From assembly GCF_000744605.1 (NCBI RefSeq), contig NZ_JQMG01000001.1, positions 1,736,001 to 1,800,000 of the forward strand: a stretch of 64,000 nt of DNA. Reading direction: 5' to 3'. The position numbers and the translations under genes were made by a program. How positions within the stretch are numbered: the stretch's first letter is position 1; every line of letters begins with the position of its first letter. A model generated the notes under the pieces. The model was given only the letters and a program-made list of their open reading frames with translations, did no database searches and was not told the origin of the DNA. The stretch comes from Methylotenera sp. L2L1 (GTDB lineage: Bacteria; Pseudomonadota; Gammaproteobacteria; Burkholderiales; Methylophilaceae). Shown one piece after another: positions 31,188-40,880 of the stretch.

Positions 31188-31205
31188 ATACCTAGCACTA
31201 GGTAT
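31188..31205. promoter_or_regulatory. Perfect palindrome upstream of cysK, candidate operator
   Basis: ATACCTAGCACTAGGTAT: 8-bp inverted repeat with a 2-bp spacer, 36 nt before the cysK ATG, in the position of a promoter or leader. The regulator is unknown; the ATACC...GGTAT ends recall Rrf2-type (IscR/CymR) sites but the length is shorter than an IscR box. Confidence 0.45.
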
Positions 31206-31241
31206 TGATTTAGATGCTAGCTAAACATAATAAGGATTCTT

Positions 31242-32219
31242 ATGGCAAATTGGTTTGAAGACAATGCTCAATCTATTGGCAACACTCCACTGGTTAAACT
31301 AAATAGAGTGACAGATGGTGCTACTGCAACAGTGCTCGCCAAGATAGAAGGGCGTAACCCAGCTTACTCTGTAAAGTGTCGTATTGGTGCCGCTATGATA
31401 TGGGATGCAGAGCAACGTGGTTTGCTCGGCCCGGGTAAAGAGATTGTTGAACCCACAAGTGGTAACACTGGCATTGCTTTAGCCTTTGTGGCTGCTGCTA
31501 GAGGTATTCCATTAACACTGACGATGCCGGAAACCATGAGTATTGAACGACGTAAATTGCTAGTGGCTTATGGTGCAAAGCTTGTACTGACTGAGGGTGC
31601 AAAAGGCATGAGCGGTGCAATTGCCAAAGCGGAAGAAATTGCTGCATCTGACCCTAATCGTTATGTGTTGTTGCAGCAATTTAAGAACCCGGCAAATCCT
31701 GCTATTCATGAAAAAACCACAGGGCCCGAAATATGGGATGCCACTGATGGAAAAATCGATATTTTAATCTCTGGTGTAGGAACCGGCGGTACTATTACTG
31801 GTATCTCTCGTTATATTAAGAACACACAAGGTAAAGCGATTACCTCGGTAGCGGTGGAACCAGCAGCTAGCCCTGTACTAAGCCAAAAACGGGCAGGTGA
31901 GGAACTTAAACCGGCCCCGCACAAAATACAAGGGATAGGCGCTGGCTTTGTTCCCGAAATATTGGATATGACACTGGTGGATGAAATCGCTCAAGTGACC
32001 AATGAAGAGGCTGTACTTTACGCCCAGCGTTTGGCGAAAGAAGAGGGAATTCTTGCGGGTATCTCTTGTGGCGCAGCAGTTGCGGCAGCTGTTCGCTATG
32101 CAAAAAATCCAGAAAACTCAGCTAAGACCATTGTTGTGATATTACCTGACTCAGGTGAGCGTTATTTAAGCTCTATACTGTTTGATGGCTTATTTGATGA
32201 TAAGGGTATTGCGCTGTAA
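31242..32219 (+). CDS. cysK: Cysteine synthase A (O-acetylserine sulfhydrylase)
   Basis: Makes cysteine from O-acetylserine and sulfide. 325 residues. PLP lysine lies in [19 protein letters not shown], the substrate loop is [18 protein letters not shown], the phosphate-binding loop is [16 protein letters not shown], and the C-terminal [11 protein letters not shown] is intact. The MSIERRK and [11 protein letters not shown] blocks place it with CysK rather than CysM. AAGGA is 6 nt before the ATG. Supply of sulfide connects it with the sulfur island at 38.9-42 kb. Confidence 0.96.
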   Translation: MANWFEDNAQSIGNTPLVKLNRVTDGATATVLAKIEGRNPAYSVKCRIGAAMIWDAEQRGLLGPGKEIVEPTSGNTGIALAFVAAARGIPLTLTMPETMSIERRKLLVAYGAKLVLTEGAKGMSGAIAKAEEIAASDPNRYVLLQQFKNPANPAIHEKTTGPEIWDATDGKIDILISGVGTGGTITGISRYIKNTQGKAITSVAVEPAASPVLSQKRAGEELKPAPHKIQGIGAGFVPEILDMTLVDEIAQVTNEEAVLYAQRLAKEEGILAGISCGAAVAAAVRYAKNPENSAKTIVVILPDSGERYLSSILFDGLFDDKGIAL

Positions 32220-32265
32220 AGAGAGAAGGCGGTCTGAAGCGTTTATCAGGCCTGCAGTATTTGTA

Positions 32266-32333
32266 TGTTGAGCACTAATCGATTTTTCCCATTAGCTAAG
32301 CTGATTAGTAGGTAAGAGGATTAGTGCTTAACA
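32266..32333. repeat. 68-bp inverted-repeat structure after cysK
   Basis: Arms of 15 bp (32266-32280 and 32319-32333), 14 of 15 matched, with a perfect core AGCACTAATC / GATTAGTGCT and a 38-bp centre that can itself fold. There is no T-run. It begins 47 bp after the cysK stop codon. Confidence 0.5.
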
Positions 32334-32356
32334 ACAATCGATATCTAATTGAATTG

Positions 32357-32681
32357 CTACCATCTCTTTTCTTTAAATGCAGACTCAATGGTTGGTTTTA
32401 GTTCATCTTTCTTGATGATATCAAACATCTTTCCCTAGACACCGTTCGGTGTATACAGCACTTTAATGCCATGCTTCGTGGCATGTTTTCACTTTGTAAG
32501 TGATGGAATGATTCACCCACTTTGTCACCAATACAATCACTTTGGTACTTTGTGGAATCACTTTATTACCGTCACCACCATTTCTACCTGACCAATGGTG
32601 AATATTGTTAACTTCATAATTGCCAAGTACCTCTTTAATACCATCGACTTGGTCGCCGCCTACAATTAATACTGAACTCAT
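32357..32681 (-). pseudogene. DUF2325 gene, broken by a frameshift and a stop
   Basis: The start is intact: AGGAGG then ATG at 32681, giving MSSVLIVGGDQVDGIKEVL and later STKVIVLVTKWVNHSITYKV, the conserved N-terminal two thirds of DUF2325. After KVK the frame runs into unrelated CHEAWH and stops (32463). Shifting frame near 32480 restores family-like sequence (KHATKHGIKVLYTPNGV), interrupted by an in-frame TAG at 32435-32437 and continuing GKMFDIIKKDELKPTIESAF to a stop at 32357. The two lesions indicate a recently inactivated gene. DUF2325 proteins are small and of unknown function. Confidence 0.75.
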
Positions 32682-33206
32682 GATAAGAGCCTCCTGTTTA
32701 ATCACATGTACCAAATTTTGTTTAGTAAGGTGATTTTGATGGTTAGAATGGATTGTTAGTTTTTACCGTTTGGCATGGTATCGATGATTAACTTTTGATA
32801 AAAATAATCACGATGGAAATACTGTAGCGCTTACTTTTAACAATGAAAAATAATATGTATTTATATTTTTATAATCTAATGGAATACGTGTGTGCGTGTA
32901 ATCACATATAAGTTCGAGTTGGGTAGCAAGGTATGTTTTATTTGAAAGCTAATGATTTATTGAGTATTGAAGCGATGACATGGTCTGCTTAAAATAGCTT
33001 CTATTCCTAGATATCTAGCTGTTACAGCGACTTAGCGGTTGTATCCCCATGCACCTCACAATGTTATCCACAGAAAATGTGGAGAGTTGTTTGCTGATAG
33101 ATATAGGTAGGATAGATGCAAACATACTAGCGATTTGTCACAGCGTTGCTTAAATCAACGCATTGTGCGGCCTGATATAAACATATAATAAATACGTTAT
33201 TTATTA
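32682..33206. other. AT-rich intergenic region before the DUF815 gene
   Basis: 525 bases with no gene seen. It holds the first copy of the 43-bp repeat (33042-33084) with its DnaA-box dyad. The left part upstream of the DUF2325 remnant shows nothing further. Confidence 0.5.
33042..33084 (+). repeat. 43-bp repeat with DnaA box, left copy
   Basis: Starts TATCCCCATGCACC and ends TGTGGAG; differs from the copy at 34264-34306 in 2 of 43 bases. Includes the 19-bp dyad TTATCCACAGAAAATGTGG at 33064-33082. It lies 122 bp before the DUF815 start. Confidence 0.8.
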
Positions 33207-34133
33207 ATGTGCACGAATATCATCATGAACCCACTTTTAGCTCCAGAGCAGATTAAGCACTTGCTTGATTCATTAGACCGAATTGCCTCGGCGCTGGAGG
33301 CCTCCCCATCTGCTCAGCATCAGCCAGCAACCGATTTTTCACAGGCATTTGCTTACCGCTGGCAGCGCAGCAATGGCATTAACCATGTGCCGCATTTAAT
33401 CCCAGTCACTGCGCCGCAACTCATCGCCTTTGATCAGTTATGCAATATTGAGCAGCAAATAGAACGGCTACATCAGAACACTTTGCAATTTGTGCGAGGC
33501 TATCCAGCGAACAATGCCTTGATGACAGGCGCTAGGGGGACGGGTAAGTCATCTTTAGTGCGTGCCTGTTTGCATGCGTTTCATCAGCAAGGGCTACGTT
33601 TAATTGAGGTTGAAAAGCAGCATCTGGATGACTTGCCGCTCATCATCGATGTGGTTTGCCAACGCCCAGAGCGTTTTATTGTGTTTTGCGATGATTTGTC
33701 TTTTGAAGATGGAGAGCATCACTATAAAGCCTTAAAGACTGTGCTAGATGGTTCTGTTGCGGGTGCGGCTGCCAATGTGCTGATTTATGCTACCTCGAAC
33801 CGCAGGCATCTGGTGACTGAAAAAATGGCAGATAATCTGGAGCATCGTAAAGATAACCAAGGTGAAATACACCCAAGTGATAGCTTAGAGGAAAAGATAT
33901 CGCTGTCTGACCGTTTTGGCTTGCGTTTACATTTTTACAGTTTTAGTCAAGATGAATATTTAACGGCTGTTACGCAATGGGTAAAAAGCTTTGGTTTTGC
34001 AATGAGTGACGGTGTGCGGGAGGAGGCGCTACGTTGGGCAATTGAGCACGGATCTAGGTCTGGCCGCATTGCTTTGCAGTTTGCACGTGATTATGCCGGG
34101 CGCGCTTTGTTGAAAAATGAACGACCGCTTTAA
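33207..34133 (+). CDS. DUF815-family P-loop ATPase
   Basis: 308 residues; ATG 33225 is an alternative start. Walker A GARGTGKSS near residues 108-116, Walker B-like FIVFCDDLSFE near 154-164, and an AAA-like sensor region YATSNRRHL. These features define DUF815 (PF05673), predicted AAA-type ATPases without assigned function. A variable N-terminus of about 60 residues precedes YRWQRSNG. It has no functional partner nearby: a broken DUF2325 gene on the left and parE on the right. It is enclosed by two copies of a 43-bp repeat. Confidence 0.85.
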   Translation: MCTNIIMNPLLAPEQIKHLLDSLDRIASALEASPSAQHQPATDFSQAFAYRWQRSNGINHVPHLIPVTAPQLIAFDQLCNIEQQIERLHQNTLQFVRGYPANNALMTGARGTGKSSLVRACLHAFHQQGLRLIEVEKQHLDDLPLIIDVVCQRPERFIVFCDDLSFEDGEHHYKALKTVLDGSVAGAAANVLIYATSNRRHLVTEKMADNLEHRKDNQGEIHPSDSLEEKISLSDRFGLRLHFYSFSQDEYLTAVTQWVKSFGFAMSDGVREEALRWAIEHGSRSGRIALQFARDYAGRALLKNERPL

Positions 34134-34495
34134 TTGATTATTGATTGCTGTGGATGTGTAATCTTATTCAGAAATCAAATTTAAAGTAAGGTTGAATACT
34201 GCTACTTTGTTTAAAAATACTTCTTTTTAGCGTTTTCTATTCACACCAGTTACTTAGCATGCATATCCCCATGCACCCCACAATGTTATCCACAGAAATT
34301 GTGGAGCGAAACTAAATTGTAGCAGGCCATTTAGGCATAAACGTGTATAAAAATAATGATGATTGAATTGGGCGTGAATGAATATTCACTGGCATCGTTA
34401 ATTTTTAATAGAATCTATCGTAAAAAAGTTAATTAGTTTTATAAAATAACGTCAGATAAATTACACTTGAAATATCAATACAAAAGGTTAGATCG
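34134..34495. other. AT-rich intergenic region before parE
   Basis: 362 bases with no gene. It contains the second 43-bp repeat (34264-34306) and the AT-rich leader of parE. No clear ribosome-binding site precedes parE beyond a weak purine stretch (AAAAGGTTAGATCG). Confidence 0.5.
34264..34306 (+). repeat. 43-bp repeat with DnaA box, right copy
   Basis: Same as 33042-33084 apart from two bases. Here the DnaA box TTATCCACA is enclosed by perfect 7-bp arms CCACAAT (34278-34284) and ATTGTGG (34298-34304). It lies 131 bp after the DUF815 stop and 190 bp before parE. The 19-bp core is at 34286-34304. Confidence 0.8.
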
Positions 34496-36481
34496 ATGGC
34501 AGAAAAAGAATACGACGCAGATTCGGTAAAGGTACTAAGAGGATTAGAGCCCGTGCGTGCCAGACCTGGTATGTACACCCGAACTGACTCACCTACTCAC
34601 ATTGTTCAAGAAGTGATAGACAACGCGGCAGATGAGGCGTTGGGTGGCCATGCTACCAGTATTTATGTCACCATTTTCAAGGATGGTGCGGTTGAGGTAT
34701 CTGATAATGGTCGTGGTATTCCTGTAGAGATTCCTAAGGGTGAAACGCAGCCAGCGGTTGAGCTTGTATTTGTGCAGCTGCATGCGGGCGGTAAGTTTGA
34801 TAAAGAGGATGAAAACAGTTCGTATCGTTTTTCTGGTGGATTACATGGTGTAGGTGTTTCTGTCACCAATGCATTATCTACACGATTAGAGGTAAAAGTT
34901 AAGCGTGATGGCAAGGTTCATGGCCTTATCTTTGAAAATGGCAACTGCATCGAGCCCTTAAAAGAGGTTGGAAAGTGTCTGAAGCGCGACACTGGCACCA
35001 CAGTAAAGTGTTGGCCAGACCCTAAATACTTTGACTCGCCAAAAGTTTCCATTCAGCAGTTAGAACACCTGATTAAATCAAAAGCCGTATTGCTACGCGG
35101 TGTTAGCGTGACACTTTCTATTGAAAGTGCTGATGGTTTCGAAGAGCGCTCATGGACTTATGCGGATGGCTTGCCACAATATTTGGATGAGCTGATCGGT
35201 GAACGTGAAGTTGAGGATGATGAAGTGCCTATCCCAATAATCTCCGGTGAGTTTTATCATCAGGACAACACGGATGGAATCTCGAAAGGTGAGGGTGCGA
35301 TATGGGCATTATCTTTCGGTGCTGGTGGCGGACGAGGTGAGTCCTATGTGAACCTGATTCCTACGCTCTCTGGCGGCACGCACGAGGCTGGCATGCGTAA
35401 CGGGGTGTTTGAGGCGGTTAAATCGTTCATGGAGCATCACAGCATGATGCAACGTGGTGTAAAAGTCTCATCGGAAGATGTTTGGAATAACGTTTACTAT
35501 GTATTGGCAGCAAAAGTATTAGATCCTCAATTTCAGGGGCAGACCAAAGAAAAGCTGACGAATCGTGATGCCATGAAAATGGTGGCTTCTGCGATTAAGC
35601 CGATGGTGGAAAATTGGCTGACGCAGAATGTAGATCATGCCAAACGTATTTCTGACTTAGTTAACCGTACGGCAGCTGCCCGTAATAAATCCACACAGAA
35701 AATTGAGAAGCGTAAAACCACGGGTATCAACCTGATGCCAGCCAAGTTAACCGACTGTGAGGCAGCGGGCACCATGGAAGCCGAGCTGTTTTTGGTAGAA
35801 GGTGATTCGGCGGGCGGCAGCGCAAAGATGGGCAGAAACAATGAGTTTCAATCTTTATTGCCACTGCGCGGTAAGGTGTTAAACACTTGGGAAGTAGACG
35901 CTGGACGCATATTTGCTAACTCAGAAGTGCATGACATTTTTGTGGCCTTAGGTATCGAGCCGCATACACTAAAAGATAACCCGGATTTTTCTGGCCTGCG
36001 CTACGGTAAATTGTGCATATTGTCTGATGCGGATGTAGATGGCTCGCATATTCAGGTTTTGCTGCTTACCATGCTGTTAAGACATGCACCTAAGCTGATC
36101 GAGCGTGGGCATGTGTATATCTCCCAACCGCCGCTGTATCGTATTGACGTGCCAGCACAAGGCAAGAACAAGCCTTTACGTAAAATTTACGTGTCAGATG
36201 ATGTAGAAAAAATGTCGATGATAGAAAAGCTAAAACGTGAAGGTATTGCTGAAGAAAAGCTGAGCATTCAGCGTTTTAAAGGGTTAGGTGAAATGAACCC
36301 GGAGCAGTTGTGGGAAACGACGCTTTGCCCGGATACACGACGTTTGATACAAGTGCGTTTGCCAGAAGGTGAGGTGGGCGGTGCACTTAAAATGTTCGAT
36401 ATGTTAATGGCAAAGAATGAGTCAGCAGCTAGGAAAGAGTGGATGGAACGTCGCGGTAATGATGTGGAGGCGGATGTTTAA
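34496..36481 (+). CDS. parE: DNA topoisomerase IV subunit B
   Basis: 661 residues. ATPase subunit of topoisomerase IV, which decatenates daughter chromosomes. GHKL ATPase motifs: [23 protein letters not shown], and [18 protein letters not shown]. The Toprim domain carries [12 protein letters not shown] and the metal aspartates in [11 protein letters not shown], followed by [18 protein letters not shown]. The start [27 protein letters not shown] (in pieces) matches ParE rather than GyrB, as does the shorter length. The stop TAA overlaps the parC ATG by one base, so the subunits are translationally coupled. Confidence 0.97.
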   Translation: MAEKEYDADSVKVLRGLEPVRARPGMYTRTDSPTHIVQEVIDNAADEALGGHATSIYVTIFKDGAVEVSDNGRGIPVEIPKGETQPAVELVFVQLHAGGKFDKEDENSSYRFSGGLHGVGVSVTNALSTRLEVKVKRDGKVHGLIFENGNCIEPLKEVGKCLKRDTGTTVKCWPDPKYFDSPKVSIQQLEHLIKSKAVLLRGVSVTLSIESADGFEERSWTYADGLPQYLDELIGEREVEDDEVPIPIISGEFYHQDNTDGISKGEGAIWALSFGAGGGRGESYVNLIPTLSGGTHEAGMRNGVFEAVKSFMEHHSMMQRGVKVSSEDVWNNVYYVLAAKVLDPQFQGQTKEKLTNRDAMKMVASAIKPMVENWLTQNVDHAKRISDLVNRTAAARNKSTQKIEKRKTTGINLMPAKLTDCEAAGTMEAELFLVEGDSAGGSAKMGRNNEFQSLLPLRGKVLNTWEVDAGRIFANSEVHDIFVALGIEPHTLKDNPDFSGLRYGKLCILSDADVDGSHIQVLLLTMLLRHAPKLIERGHVYISQPPLYRIDVPAQGKNKPLRKIYVSDDVEKMSMIEKLKREGIAEEKLSIQRFKGLGEMNPEQLWETTLCPDTRRLIQVRLPEGEVGGALKMFDMLMAKNESAARKEWMERRGNDVEADV

Positions 36482-38766
36482 TGGATACAGGAATGTTAGA
36501 AAATAATAACGAAGAAAATGCAGTACCCATTGGTGAATATGCAGAGGAAGCTTATTTAGCTTATGCCGTATCTGTGGTGAAAGGGCGTGCTTTACCTTCT
36601 GTTGAAGACGGCCAGAAACCAGTGCAACGCCGCATTCTATACGCAATGAAAGAAATGGGCTTAGTGGCTGGCGTTAAGCCCGTGAAGTCTGCGCGTGTGG
36701 TGGGTAACGTGTTAGGTATGTACCATCCACATGGTGATAGCTCTGCTTATGAGGCTGCGGTGCGTTTAGCGCAAGACTTTACATTACGTTATCCATTGAT
36801 TGACGGACAGGGTAACTTTGGCTCACGTGATGGTGACGGCGCAGCTGCGATGCGCTACACCGAAATGCGTTTGTCGCCGATTGCCGATTTACTATTGTCT
36901 GAGATTGACCGCGGCACTGTAGATTTTCAAAGTAACTATGACGGGGCGTTTCAAGAACCAGTGCTGCTACCGGCACGTTTGCCGATGATGCTGTTGAACG
37001 GCGCCTCTGGTATTGCCGTGGGTATGGCGACTGAAATGGTGCCGCATAATATGCGCGAGATTGCAAACGCTGTGCTACATATTATGGAAAATCCAAACTG
37101 CACCACTGCGGATTTCATGCAGCATGTGCCTGGCCCAGATTTCCCTGGTGGTGGCCAATTAATTACACAAACTGCGGATATTCTTTCTACGTATGAAATA
37201 GGGCGTGGTTCATTAAGGCTACGTGCACGCTGGATAGTAGAGCCAATGGCACGAGGCCAGTGGCGCATCATTATTCATGAGCTTCCACACGGCGTTTCTG
37301 TGGAAACGATACAGGATGAGATTCTTGCTATCTCAAACCCGAAGCCGAAAAAAGATAAAAAGACGATTGATCAAGACCAATTACTGGTAAAGCAGTCAGC
37401 CCTGAGCATGATAGATACGGTCAAGAGTGAGGGTAAGAAAGACGTACGCCTGATTATCGAGCCTAAAACCAGCAAGGTCTCCAGTGATGAGTTGATGGCT
37501 TTTCTGTTGCTGCATACCAGTATGGAAGTGTCATGCCCAGTCAATATGGTGATGATTGGTACAGATGGACGTCCCGCACAAAAAGGCATGATTGCTATTC
37601 TTAAAGAGTGGATTGCATTTAGGCTGAATGTAGTGCGCAGACGTTGCCAGTTTGATTTAGATAAAATCAATAAACGCATCCATATTCTGGAAGGGCGCAT
37701 GATTGCCTTTCTGCATATTGATGAAGTGATTAAAGTTATCCGTAATTCGGATGAGCCTAAAACCGATTTGATAGCAGCATTTCAGTTAAGTGAGATACAA
37801 GCGGAGGATATTCTGGAAATTCGCTTGCGCCAGTTAGCTAGGCTGGAAGGCTTTAAGATTGAAAAAGAACTAAAAGACTTGCGTGAAGAAGCGGATGGTT
37901 TGCAAACGATTTTAGGTAGCGATACCAAGTTACGTAGATTGACCGCAAAAGAAATTAAGCAAGATGCTGAGAAATATGGTGATGATCGTCGTACCTTGAT
38001 TGAACCAGTAGAGCGTGCGCAGGGTGGGCAAAAAGCCTTTGTCGTGGATGAGCCTGTGACTATATTGTTATCTAAAAATGGTTGGATTCGCGCAAGGCAA
38101 GGTCATGGTGTCGAGCGTGATTCCATTACTTGGAAAGCTGGTGATGGTGAGTTTGCCGTGATAGAGACGCGTACGGTGCTGCCAATTGTGTTGCTTGATA
38201 CTAGTGGTCGATGCTACGCATTTGATGCATCTACAGTGCCTGGGGGCAAAGGCGATGGCATACCAATTAGCTCTATTATCGAGGTGCAGAATGGCGCTAA
38301 ATTAGTCCATGCGCTTTCAGGTAAGGATGATGATAGATACTTGTTTGCCACTTCCAACAGTTACGGATTCATTGCACCTTTAAAAGGCTTGGTAGCAAGA
38401 CCCAAAGCGGGTAAGGCTTTCATGAAGCCAGAAGATAAGGCAATTATTCTGCAACCGATTAAACTGGACGAGCGCACACATATTGCTGTGACCTCATCAG
38501 AGAACAAGCTGCTGGTTTTCCCTGTCAGTGAAGTGAATGAGTATCCAAATGGCGGTAAAGGCGTGCGAATCATGGATATACCAGACAAGGTGTCATTGTC
38601 TCGCATTGAGTTAAGTGATGGGCAGTCTGCCGCTATTGTAGTGAAAAACAAAACTAAGGTAATTGATGGAGAAGTGTTGTTTAAGTATTTATCTAAGCGT
38701 GCTAGAAAGGGCTTTTCCGTGCTTGATAGTAAACCTGTCATAAGAAAACAAGCGGGTCTGTTTTAG
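36481..38766 (+). CDS. parC: DNA topoisomerase IV subunit A
   Basis: 761 residues. Breakage-reunion subunit. The N-terminal domain shows [20 protein letters not shown] and the quinolone-pocket region [20 protein letters not shown] with Ser and Ala-Tyr-Glu in the usual places; the catalytic tyrosine is in [12 protein letters not shown]. The C-terminal half has a reduced set of beta-pinwheel blades ending [14 protein letters not shown], typical of ParC. Its ATG overlaps the parE stop by one base. A 15-bp hairpin lies 46 bp after the stop. Confidence 0.97.
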   Translation: MDTGMLENNNEENAVPIGEYAEEAYLAYAVSVVKGRALPSVEDGQKPVQRRILYAMKEMGLVAGVKPVKSARVVGNVLGMYHPHGDSSAYEAAVRLAQDFTLRYPLIDGQGNFGSRDGDGAAAMRYTEMRLSPIADLLLSEIDRGTVDFQSNYDGAFQEPVLLPARLPMMLLNGASGIAVGMATEMVPHNMREIANAVLHIMENPNCTTADFMQHVPGPDFPGGGQLITQTADILSTYEIGRGSLRLRARWIVEPMARGQWRIIIHELPHGVSVETIQDEILAISNPKPKKDKKTIDQDQLLVKQSALSMIDTVKSEGKKDVRLIIEPKTSKVSSDELMAFLLLHTSMEVSCPVNMVMIGTDGRPAQKGMIAILKEWIAFRLNVVRRRCQFDLDKINKRIHILEGRMIAFLHIDEVIKVIRNSDEPKTDLIAAFQLSEIQAEDILEIRLRQLARLEGFKIEKELKDLREEADGLQTILGSDTKLRRLTAKEIKQDAEKYGDDRRTLIEPVERAQGGQKAFVVDEPVTILLSKNGWIRARQGHGVERDSITWKAGDGEFAVIETRTVLPIVLLDTSGRCYAFDASTVPGGKGDGIPISSIIEVQNGAKLVHALSGKDDDRYLFATSNSYGFIAPLKGLVARPKAGKAFMKPEDKAIILQPIKLDERTHIAVTSSENKLLVFPVSEVNEYPNGGKGVRIMDIPDKVSLSRIELSDGQSAAIVVKNKTKVIDGEVLFKYLSKRARKGFSVLDSKPVIRKQAGLF

Positions 38767-38812
38767 CGTTAATCTGAAATCTCATGCCTTTGTGTGTACA
38801 GTGGTGATCGTT

Positions 38813-38847
38813 AGTTGATGCTTTATTGTCTTAATAAAGCATCAACT
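38813..38847. other. 15-bp perfect hairpin after parC
   Basis: AGTTGATGCTTTATT (38813-38827), 5-nt loop, AATAAAGCATCAACT (38833-38847). There is no T-run, so it is either a Rho-assisted transcript end or a stabilising 3' structure between converging transcripts. Confidence 0.5.
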
Positions 38848-38890
38848 GAGTGAATGCTCATAGAACTCAACTCTCTTCACCAGCACACAA

Positions 38891-39313
38891 TTATTTTTTT
38901 AACTTCTCGTAAAAATTGTCGTGGATTAGCATTCCCAACAACATGGTAACGACAAAAATAATGGCTTCCCTATACCCAGCGCCTAGTGCAACGATTGCTG
39001 GCCCCGGACAGAATCCAGCAAGTGCCCAACCTGCGCCAAATATAAAACTGCCGATAATCAGTTCTTTAGTAATATGTGTTTTTTCTGGTAAGTGAATGGG
39101 CTCATTAAATAGCGTTGTATTTGTTTTTTCAGCTTTTCTAAAGCCAAACACCCCAACCAATATAGCACCTAGCATCACAAAGGCTAAGCTAGGGTCCCAA
39201 TTGCCCATAATATTTAAGAAACCAATCACTTTAGATGGATTAGTCATCCCTGAAAGAATAAGGCCTATACCAAAGATAACACCAGCAATTAATATAATCA
39301 TATTTTTCATCAT
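38891..39313 (-). CDS. YeeE/YedE (PmpB-type) membrane protein, sulfur transporter half
   Basis: 140 residues with four to five hydrophobic helices. The family motif GFCPGPAIVALGAGY, containing the conserved cysteine, is near residues 105-119, and GMTNPSKVIGFLNIMGNWDPSLAFVML is in the N-terminal half (in pieces). It is the second of two half-size YeeE/YedE genes that together correspond to one full-length thiosulfate/sulfur-compound transporter. The other half is 17 bp upstream. Transcribed leftward after the persulfide dioxygenase. Substrate not proven here. Confidence 0.85.
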   Translation of the reverse strand: MMKNMIILIAGVIFGIGLILSGMTNPSKVIGFLNIMGNWDPSLAFVMLGAILVGVFGFRKAEKTNTTLFNEPIHLPEKTHITKELIIGSFIFGAGWALAGFCPGPAIVALGAGYREAIIFVVTMLLGMLIHDNFYEKLKK

Positions 39314-39330
39314 TTAGATTATTTCCATTT

Positions 39331-39756
39331 TTAAATCACATGTATCAATAAATAGGTAACGACAAATCCTGAAAGCATAAAACTCATGGTAGCTAGTAGT
39401 GAGCGCAAAGATAACCTACTTAGCCCACATATACCGTGACCACTTGTGCAGCCAGCGCCCATTCTTGTACCAAAGCCTACTAATAGCCCTGCGATAACCA
39501 GTGTAGAGTAAGAGGCGGAAATCTCTGATACTGGTAAAGGTGTAAATAGGGCATAGAGATAACTGGAGATAAGTAAGCCTGTTATAAACAATACTCTCCA
39601 CAAATAGTGGTGTTTTGGCGTGTTTTTGAATTGCATTAAACCGGCAACAATACCGCTGATGCCAGCAATTTTTCCGCTTGATAGCACTAGGATGGATGCA
39701 GACAACCCAATAAGCAAACCACCGATTAGAGATTGTATAGGCGTGAAATTTTCCAT
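39331..39756 (-). CDS. YeeE/YedE (PmpA-type) membrane protein, sulfur transporter half
   Basis: 141 residues from ATG 39756 (AAGGATA before it); a longer frame to 39819 would overlap the upstream gene. Membrane helices throughout. The signature [25 protein letters not shown] carries the conserved cysteines of the first YeeE/YedE half. Pairs with the downstream gene and lies 4 bp after the stop of the persulfide dioxygenase gene, so the three are an operon. Probably imports a reduced sulfur compound or moves sulfane sulfur across the inner membrane. Confidence 0.87.
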   Translation of the reverse strand: MENFTPIQSLIGGLLIGLSASILVLSSGKIAGISGIVAGLMQFKNTPKHHYLWRVLFITGLLISSYLYALFTPLPVSEISASYSTLVIAGLLVGFGTRMGAGCTSGHGICGLSRLSLRSLLATMSFMLSGFVVTYLLIHVI

Positions 39757-39760
39757 TGCT

Positions 39761-40456
39761 TTATCCTTGCTGTGATTCCGGCACGCCGCATTTTCGGTTT
39801 GCGGGTACGGCAATATCAATCATGGTAGGTTTAGGTAGATTTAAGTTTCGCATAATCTCAATAAATGCTTCTCTTGATTGATTGGCTAAACGTGAGTTAG
39901 TTAGTTTTTCCTGTGCGATACAACTGACACGCCTACCGTTGTAATCATGCCCTGGGTAGACTAAAGTTTCATCTGTTAAAGTAAAAAGTTTAGTGGAGAT
40001 GCTGTCATATAAGATACCAGCATCTCCACTTTGAAAGTCGGTTCTTCCGCAACCATTAATCATTAAGCTGTCACCAGTAAACAGTCGATCTTTCCATAAG
40101 AAGCTGACGCTACCTGCAGTGTGACCAGGAGTGGCAATCACCTGTATTTCTTCATCGCCGAACGTAATGACATCATTATCCTTTAGCTGAATATCTGCAG
40201 TTTCCGCACCACAGTCTTTGCTAACCGCAGTTTTTGCCGTTGTTATCGACTTTAGTTTCCCGCCACCTGTAATATGGTCTGCATGCACATGCGTTTCTAA
40301 TGAGTAAACTAAGGTCAATTGATGCTTATTGATCATTGCAAGGTACTCATCAATATTATCGGTAACAGGGTCAATTAAGATTGCTTGTTTACTGGTTAAG
40401 TCAGCGATTAGGTAAGTAAGTGTAGATGAGGCATCATCATAAAATTGCTTAAACAT
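39761..40456 (-). CDS. ETHE1-type persulfide dioxygenase (metallo-beta-lactamase fold)
   Basis: 231 residues from ATG 40456, which has GAAAGGA in front; the longer frame would add a low-complexity Ile/Asn/Tyr stretch that is only the translated operator repeats. Metal motif HVHADH (His56, His58, Asp60, His61), [28 protein letters not shown] and YPGHDYNGR: the last two blocks are typical of ETHE1/Blh enzymes that oxidise glutathione persulfide to sulfite. Context with a BigR-type regulator, a DUF442 protein and a TauE exporter matches known sulfide-detoxification operons. Confidence 0.92.
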   Translation of the reverse strand: MFKQFYDDASSTLTYLIADLTSKQAILIDPVTDNIDEYLAMINKHQLTLVYSLETHVHADHITGGGKLKSITTAKTAVSKDCGAETADIQLKDNDVITFGDEEIQVIATPGHTAGSVSFLWKDRLFTGDSLMINGCGRTDFQSGDAGILYDSISTKLFTLTDETLVYPGHDYNGRRVSCIAQEKLTNSRLANQSREAFIEIMRNLNLPKPTMIDIAVPANRKCGVPESQQG

Positions 40457-40494
40457 GATATTCCTTTCAAAAGCAGTTGTTATATTGTAACTTA

Positions 40495-40539
40495 ATATTA
40501 TATAATTAAATATTATATAATTAAATATAATATATTTAA
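40495..40539. promoter_or_regulatory. Three tandem 15-bp repeats between persulfide dioxygenase and bigR
   Basis: ATATTATATAATTAA occurs twice without gap (40495-40509, 40510-40524) and a third time with two changes (40525-40539). The array covers the divergent promoter region and is AT-rich and partly palindromic, as expected of a BigR/SqrR-type operator. Confidence 0.7.
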
Positions 40540-40549
40540 ATAGAGTTTT

Positions 40550-40876
40550 GTGAAGATGCAAATACAAGAAGTTAATTTCGAAAAGCTGAGAGCCTCTGCA
40601 GAGCTTGCAACGAGTTTATTAAAGGTGATGGCGAATAGTGATCGCTTAATGCTCTTATGTCAGTTATCACAAGGTGAAAAATCAGTAAGTGAGCTAGAAG
40701 AAATTCTAGCGATTAAGCAACCAACCTTATCACAACAATTAACTGTACTAAGAAATGCTAATTTGGTCAGTACACGTCGAGAAGGTAAGTCTATCTATTA
40801 CATGATATCTAGCACATCAGCATTGGCTATTATGAATGTGCTTTACCAAGAAATTTGTATGAAATCTGGAGATTAG
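40550..40876 (+). CDS. bigR: BigR/SqrR-type ArsR-family persulfide sensor
   Basis: 108 residues from GTG 40550 (ATG 40556 also possible). Winged-helix ArsR fold with the recognition helix in KQPTLSQQLTVLRNANLV and the wing in STRREGKSIYYMI. Two cysteines, Cys37 in RLMLLCQLS and Cys103 in EICMKSGD, are 66 residues apart, the same spacing as the redox pair of BigR (42/108) and SqrR (41/107) that form a disulfide or polysulfide bridge and release DNA. It is divergent from the persulfide dioxygenase gene, with a repeat array between them, so autoregulation and control of both arms is expected. Confidence 0.9.
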   Translation: MKMQIQEVNFEKLRASAELATSLLKVMANSDRLMLLCQLSQGEKSVSELEEILAIKQPTLSQQLTVLRNANLVSTRREGKSIYYMISSTSALAIMNVLYQEICMKSGD

Positions 40877-40880
40877 AAAA

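Noticed and set aside
40457-40567. N-terminal extension of the persulfide dioxygenase rich in Ile, Asn and Tyr
   Set aside because: It is the translation of the three AT-rich tandem repeats; ATG 40456 has a proper ribosome-binding site and matches the family start.
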